The notes below the pieces were generated by a model, which saw nothing but the letters and a program-made list of their open reading frames with translations, searched no databases and was not told the DNA's origin. DNA of 64,000 nucleotides, from contig JAJVDF010000460.1 of assembly GCA_022410635.1 (NCBI GenBank), positions 372,001-436,000 of the forward strand. Reading direction: 5' to 3'. Numbering within the stretch: position 1 is the first letter of the stretch; the number at the start of each line of letters is the position of its first letter. Source of the DNA: Tretioscincus oriximinensis. Taxonomy: Eukaryota; Chordata; Lepidosauria; Squamata; Gymnophthalmidae. Both the position numbers and the translations under genes were made by a program. Shown here in pieces: positions 60,295 through 64,000 of this stretch.

Positions 60295-60721
60295 AGGTTT
60301 TCATATTTAGTAAATAGTGTCGCTGTTTGGCTGTCTTGAAGTAACTTATTTTAATAGCCAAGTTTTTATAATACAGTTTATTAGTCAAGATGCATTCTTT
60401 GTAATATTTTTCTTTTGTTATTGATGCTTTCTTTTATAAGTGTGTCTTCCAGTGTTCAGTTAATTTAGCTGGACAAAAAACAAAACTTTGATTTGGGATG
60501 AAATGCCACACTTTATTCCAATTTCTATGACATTTTTCTAATTATATTTCCTTTTATAATAAAATCCAAAGCAAATTAAAACTGTTCCAAATGTAGAATC
60601 AATATTTTATTAATTTATATAATGCCTAAAAATTTAACATGTAATGTGAAAATCCAACCTTTATAATTTGTTTTATGTCTTTCAAAAATATTTTTTGTAA
60701 TATTTCAAAAGTTGACAGAGA

Positions 60722-60727
60722 AATAAA
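60722..60727 (+). promoter_or_regulatory. AATAAA, alternative distal poly(A) signal
   Basis: Another AATAAA, followed by TGTGAATGACTTT. A plausible longer 3' end if the 60.29 kb site is not used. Confidence 0.35.
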
Positions 60728-61683
60728 ATGTGAATGACTTTAACAGCTTGGAATAATTTCTTAGTTTAAACTATGTTTTATAGTCGAGGTATGGGAGTCC
60801 CAATTAGATAGAAAATGGACATTTTATCTAGCAAAATTATTATTGATATTGTAATTTTTCCCTTGTTTCTATCTCAATACTTATAAATTATGTATTATAA
60901 ATAAGGTCTTTAAAAGTATTGAAACTTCTTTAGATTATGAAAATCCTAAATTTAACAGCTGGTAGCATTTGTTAATCCCTTTGCATGATAACGAATGCTG
61001 TTTGATGACGATTATTTTTTCGTTCATTTCAACCAAAACTGTTTTAATCTGCTTTTGTTCAGTAAAAGATAGTAAAGACCAAGGAATCCCTTGATCAAGG
61101 GTATATTGAGCTGTAACTTGTAGGATGTTTATTTTTTATGATTTTTTTAGAGGGGCCCAAGACTGCCATATATCCCACCTAAAATTTCTTGCTCTCTTTC
61201 GGACCAGTAATGAGTGTCTCAATATGTGAAGCAGTTCTGCCAACACAGAGGGTAATATTGGTGGTGGGCAAGTTTTCAGCAGAGTTCCCGACAACTTTTT
61301 AATATGACTTGCTTGCGAATCATTACAGACATTGAGTAGAAACAAAAGTTGTTGGGTGATGCCCTTGGCCTTCCTAGACCTCTTTTGACGTAGCCTTATT
61401 CTTGATCTTTTGGCAGTTTTCAAGACCATTTTGCCTAACCAGGATAAAACTCGAAATATTTAGTGTGCAGTTCCATAGTACTAGAAGCTCCTAACTGAAA
61501 CATCCTGAGTGTGTTATCAGTATCACGCTAATATGAACATATATGTTCCTTTTCATCTCTGGTAGGTATAGTAGTAAAACTGTTACAGAAGTAACTGATT
61601 TTGATAATAATCTGCTGGGAGTCACAAAACACATGGTATTGGAGAGGGGCAGTTCACTTAGATTTAGAATATAGATTTAGAAG

Positions 61684-61868
61684 AAGAAGAAGAAGAACTG
61701 GGTTCTTATACCCCGCTTTTCTTACCTTTCAAAGAGACTCAAAGCAGCTTACAAGGGTATTTTGCCCGAAGGCTTACATTCTATATTGGCTAGAGCTACA
61801 GGCTACTGAAGGTGCTCCCCAGATGAGAGACGGATTCCTTAGTGACTGAGCTATCTGTGCCTGGTAGC
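61684..61868 (-). mobile_element. tRNA-derived SINE, second type
   Basis: The minus strand starts with an A-box-like AGATAGCTCAGTCACTAAGG, contains a degenerate B box, and ends GTAAGCTGCTTTGAGTCTC, AAAGCGGGGTATAAGAAC and a (CTT)n tract. The GCTGCTTTGAG..GCGGGGTATAA tail is typical of reptile SINEs. Confidence 0.75.
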
Positions 61869-63089
61869 ATTTATTATTTTATAACAGCTTCAACTGATGG
61901 TTCAGCCTATTTTAATAAGTTACAGTAGTCTACAATCTGGCATCCTCGCAACTAAATTGCTTTTGTATCTTTATATAGGTATGCCTAGTTTTGAGATTTA
62001 AGAAACTTTACATCATGCAAAAATGTATTTAGAAAATCTCAAGTGGTTCATACACACAAACATTAATATAACCAAATCCTGTTGATTGTAGTTTAGTTTA
62101 TTTTTTAGTATAAACACTTCACATGCTAAGTGATAAGATATACTGTAAAAGGAAAAAAAAATACAATCATAATGGAGATTAATAAAATAATAACTAGCCA
62201 AGCAGTTAAAATCTCTCACTATGAATTGACATTCAGAAGCAATTCCCTCATTCTTCCCTGGGCGGAAGACTTCAGTATAAGGAACTAACAAGAAGTGTTT
62301 CTGTAGTGGGACCCGAGTTTCAGTATGAACAGGGTCTGCTGGGCTTTAATCTAGTTCATATATTTGGTATCATATATGCTTAGGTGCTTGAAGACATGCT
62401 GAAAAACACTCAAGCAAACTGATTTTTGTATAGAATTCACATTTTAAATTTGGCACAGAGCTTTGGGATGACTTTTTACCAGACATAGCTTCTAATATCT
62501 GCTGCACCTGGAGGAAAAATAACTCTTCCATATCCACTAAAGGTACACAGCTCTATTCTGGATTTTTTTTAATAATAATCCTGCTTTAGCACATTGTGAT
62601 GGCTTCACTTGGTAATTTTAGTTTATTGATTGGTATTTCTATTCCGCTTTTCTTCTTGATAATGTGTTCACAAAATCTTCTTACCTCCATGGCCAACTCA
62701 GTCCAGTTGTCTGGTTCTCGCCATGACTAACAAGGAAGACCATCAGCAGTAAATGAACACTAGGTTTAATCTGCTTGTAGATCATCAACAAATAATCTTG
62801 GGAGGCTAGCCATCTCCTGATCCCATCAAGATTAATAATTCATAGCTCTGATTTATCAATTCAAACGTTTTCTAAAACCACTCAAGCTGCTGTGACCAAT
62901 ATAACATCCCACTGGTAGTGATTCCAAATATTTAGCCATACCACTCTGTGAAGAAATTCTTTTTTAAAAAAATACCCTTTTTCCTCTCTCCTGATTTTTC
63001 TTTATCCAACGTGACGTAGGGATTTTAGGGATCCTATTTTTGTGGCAGGAAGAAAAACTCACTTTTCCATATTGTCCAAAGGTCTGATC

Positions 63090-63150
63090 ACACCTAAGTT
63101 TTAATTCACCTTCAGCCCACTTTCAGAATAATATAGCAGCAGAGGAATTA
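63090..63150. repeat. Copy of the 13.2 kb monomer
   Basis: CACCTTCAGCCCACTTTCAG followed by AATAATATAGCAGCAGAGG closely matches 13212-13250 (CAACTTCAGCCCACTTTCAG, AATAAAACCCCAGCATCAAC). A looser relative lies near 63690. Possibly a second copy of the composite element that runs off the window. Confidence 0.65.
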
Positions 63151-64000
63151 ATAGTTTTATTTTCATATTATCTAATCCAAATGTGTTTTAGGGGGGAAGA
63201 GCCTGACATTTTACTGATGTGTTTCCTTACTCTGGACGTGGCATGAAGCTGGATTAAAATGTAGGCGTTACAAAAGCCTATGCATATTTTTAGACCTCTT
63301 TTATGTCCTTGTGTTTTTGAACAAAAAAAGCCCCAAACTGCAAACAAATTCCAGACTCCAGTAGCACCATCAGTGTTTAAAGAAGACAATTTTCAGCTCA
63401 GTTTCTTAAAGTAACTTTATTAAATTTTCCTCAACGAAGACCATTGCACAACAAAAAAGAGAAATACAGTTACTGTTACACCCAAAGAAAAAATGAAAAA
63501 AATAATGTATGTATGATTAAAAATGGTTTCTGACCCCATTGTGATTTCAAGTGTATTCATCTAATTATTCACAGTATACACTATTTGGCCTTTCCCAATC
63601 GTTTACTCTTCAAATTCCACCAATAACATGCAGAGTCAACAAAGGGTTTTAACTGCCTATCTTCCGAGTCACACTTAAATTATAATCTAGCTTCAATCAA
63701 CTTTCCAAATGGAAAAAACTTAGCAACAAAGTGAACAATAATTTTTTCTACATTAAAGCAAAAGTGGATTTCTGTCCTGGAGAATGCTCAAAGAGAACAC
63801 CTTGCCGTTTTTGATATGTTCTCTCTAAGTGGTGAGACCAACATGCAGAGAGAGGGCAAGTCTTATTCTGGAATATAAATTAGGATAATGCTCAGTGCAG
63901 AAAGGGTATAAAAAACAACCACTTCCCAATGTCTTTTCTCGTCCTTAGATTGAAAGTGGATTAAAATTTTGAGTAGGGATGCTGCCCATATGATACTGTT

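Larger units (their letters stand above)
55245..60312 (+). other. SLC4A7: SLC4A7 3' UTR (inferred)
   Basis: AT-rich sequence with no long ORF after the stop. Its length of about 5 kb is comparable to the roughly 4 kb mammalian 3' UTR plus insertions. It contains a palindromic foldback element (56957-57115), a CA-rich run near 57493-57512 and an AT-rich repeat near 59940-59965. Its end is inferred from the AATAAA near 60289; earlier or later sites may be used. Confidence 0.65.
60313..64000. other. Intergenic region downstream of SLC4A7
   Basis: AT-rich, with a SINE at 61.68 kb, a short SINE-tail motif near 62.63 kb and repeat monomers from 63.09 kb on. No exon was recognised. In mammals NEK10 follows SLC4A7 in the same orientation; nothing of it was seen here. 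The minus-strand ORF at 61136-61429 (97 codons) was not assigned. Confidence 0.6.

Noticed and set aside
61136..61429. 97-codon minus-strand ORF, rich in Arg/Lys
   Set aside because: No family recognised and no supporting signals; could be a repeat remnant.

Overview
This window holds one protein-coding gene, read on the + strand: a vertebrate SLC4A7 ortholog (electroneutral sodium/bicarbonate cotransporter NBCn1). I rebuilt it from 26 main coding exons plus one candidate 10-codon micro-exon. It starts at an ATG at 788 and ends at a stop at 55242-55244. The reading frame stays open across every splice junction. The longest form is 1251 residues, or 1241 without the micro-exon. The assignment rests on the whole exon series, which reads as NBCn1 rather than its paralogs SLC4A8 or SLC4A10. 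Diagnostic parts are the acidic/histidine-rich N-terminus, the serine-rich cassette in exon 7, the 36-residue C-terminal cassette in exon 25 and the terminal ETSL PDZ ligand. No second gene was recognised.

Organism: an amniote, most likely a squamate reptile. Introns carry CR1 LINE remnants (an RT fragment at 4.4 kb, an ORF2 C-terminus and 3' end at 28.4 kb), tRNA-derived SINEs with TATA/CCGCCC-like tails, several hAT elements, mariner-type MITEs and palindromic foldback elements. Species cannot be fixed from this alone; a gecko or other lizard is a guess.

Layout: 1-787 is upstream or 5' UTR sequence. Exons 1-5 (788-17793) encode the variable N-terminus and the start of the cytosolic domain. 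Exons 6-8 (20982-27660) hold the cassette region. Exons 9-12 (29647-36323) finish the cytosolic domain. Exons 13-23 (38037-51128) encode the membrane domain, including a glycosylated, cysteine-paired extracellular loop. Exons 24-26 (52134-55244) encode the cytosolic tail. A 3' UTR of about 5 kb follows, with the best poly(A) signals near 60.29 and 60.72 kb. From there to 64000 is intergenic, ending in repeat sequence related to the 13 kb region.

Most notable points: two introns with GC instead of GT donors, one after the optional cassette exon 7; a frame-preserving 30-bp candidate micro-exon; a long foldback hairpin transposon inside the 3' UTR; several well-bounded hAT and mariner insertions; and two families of palindromic mini-elements with three and five copies. 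I did not find a new multi-gene system; the unusual biology here is splicing and foldback transposons.
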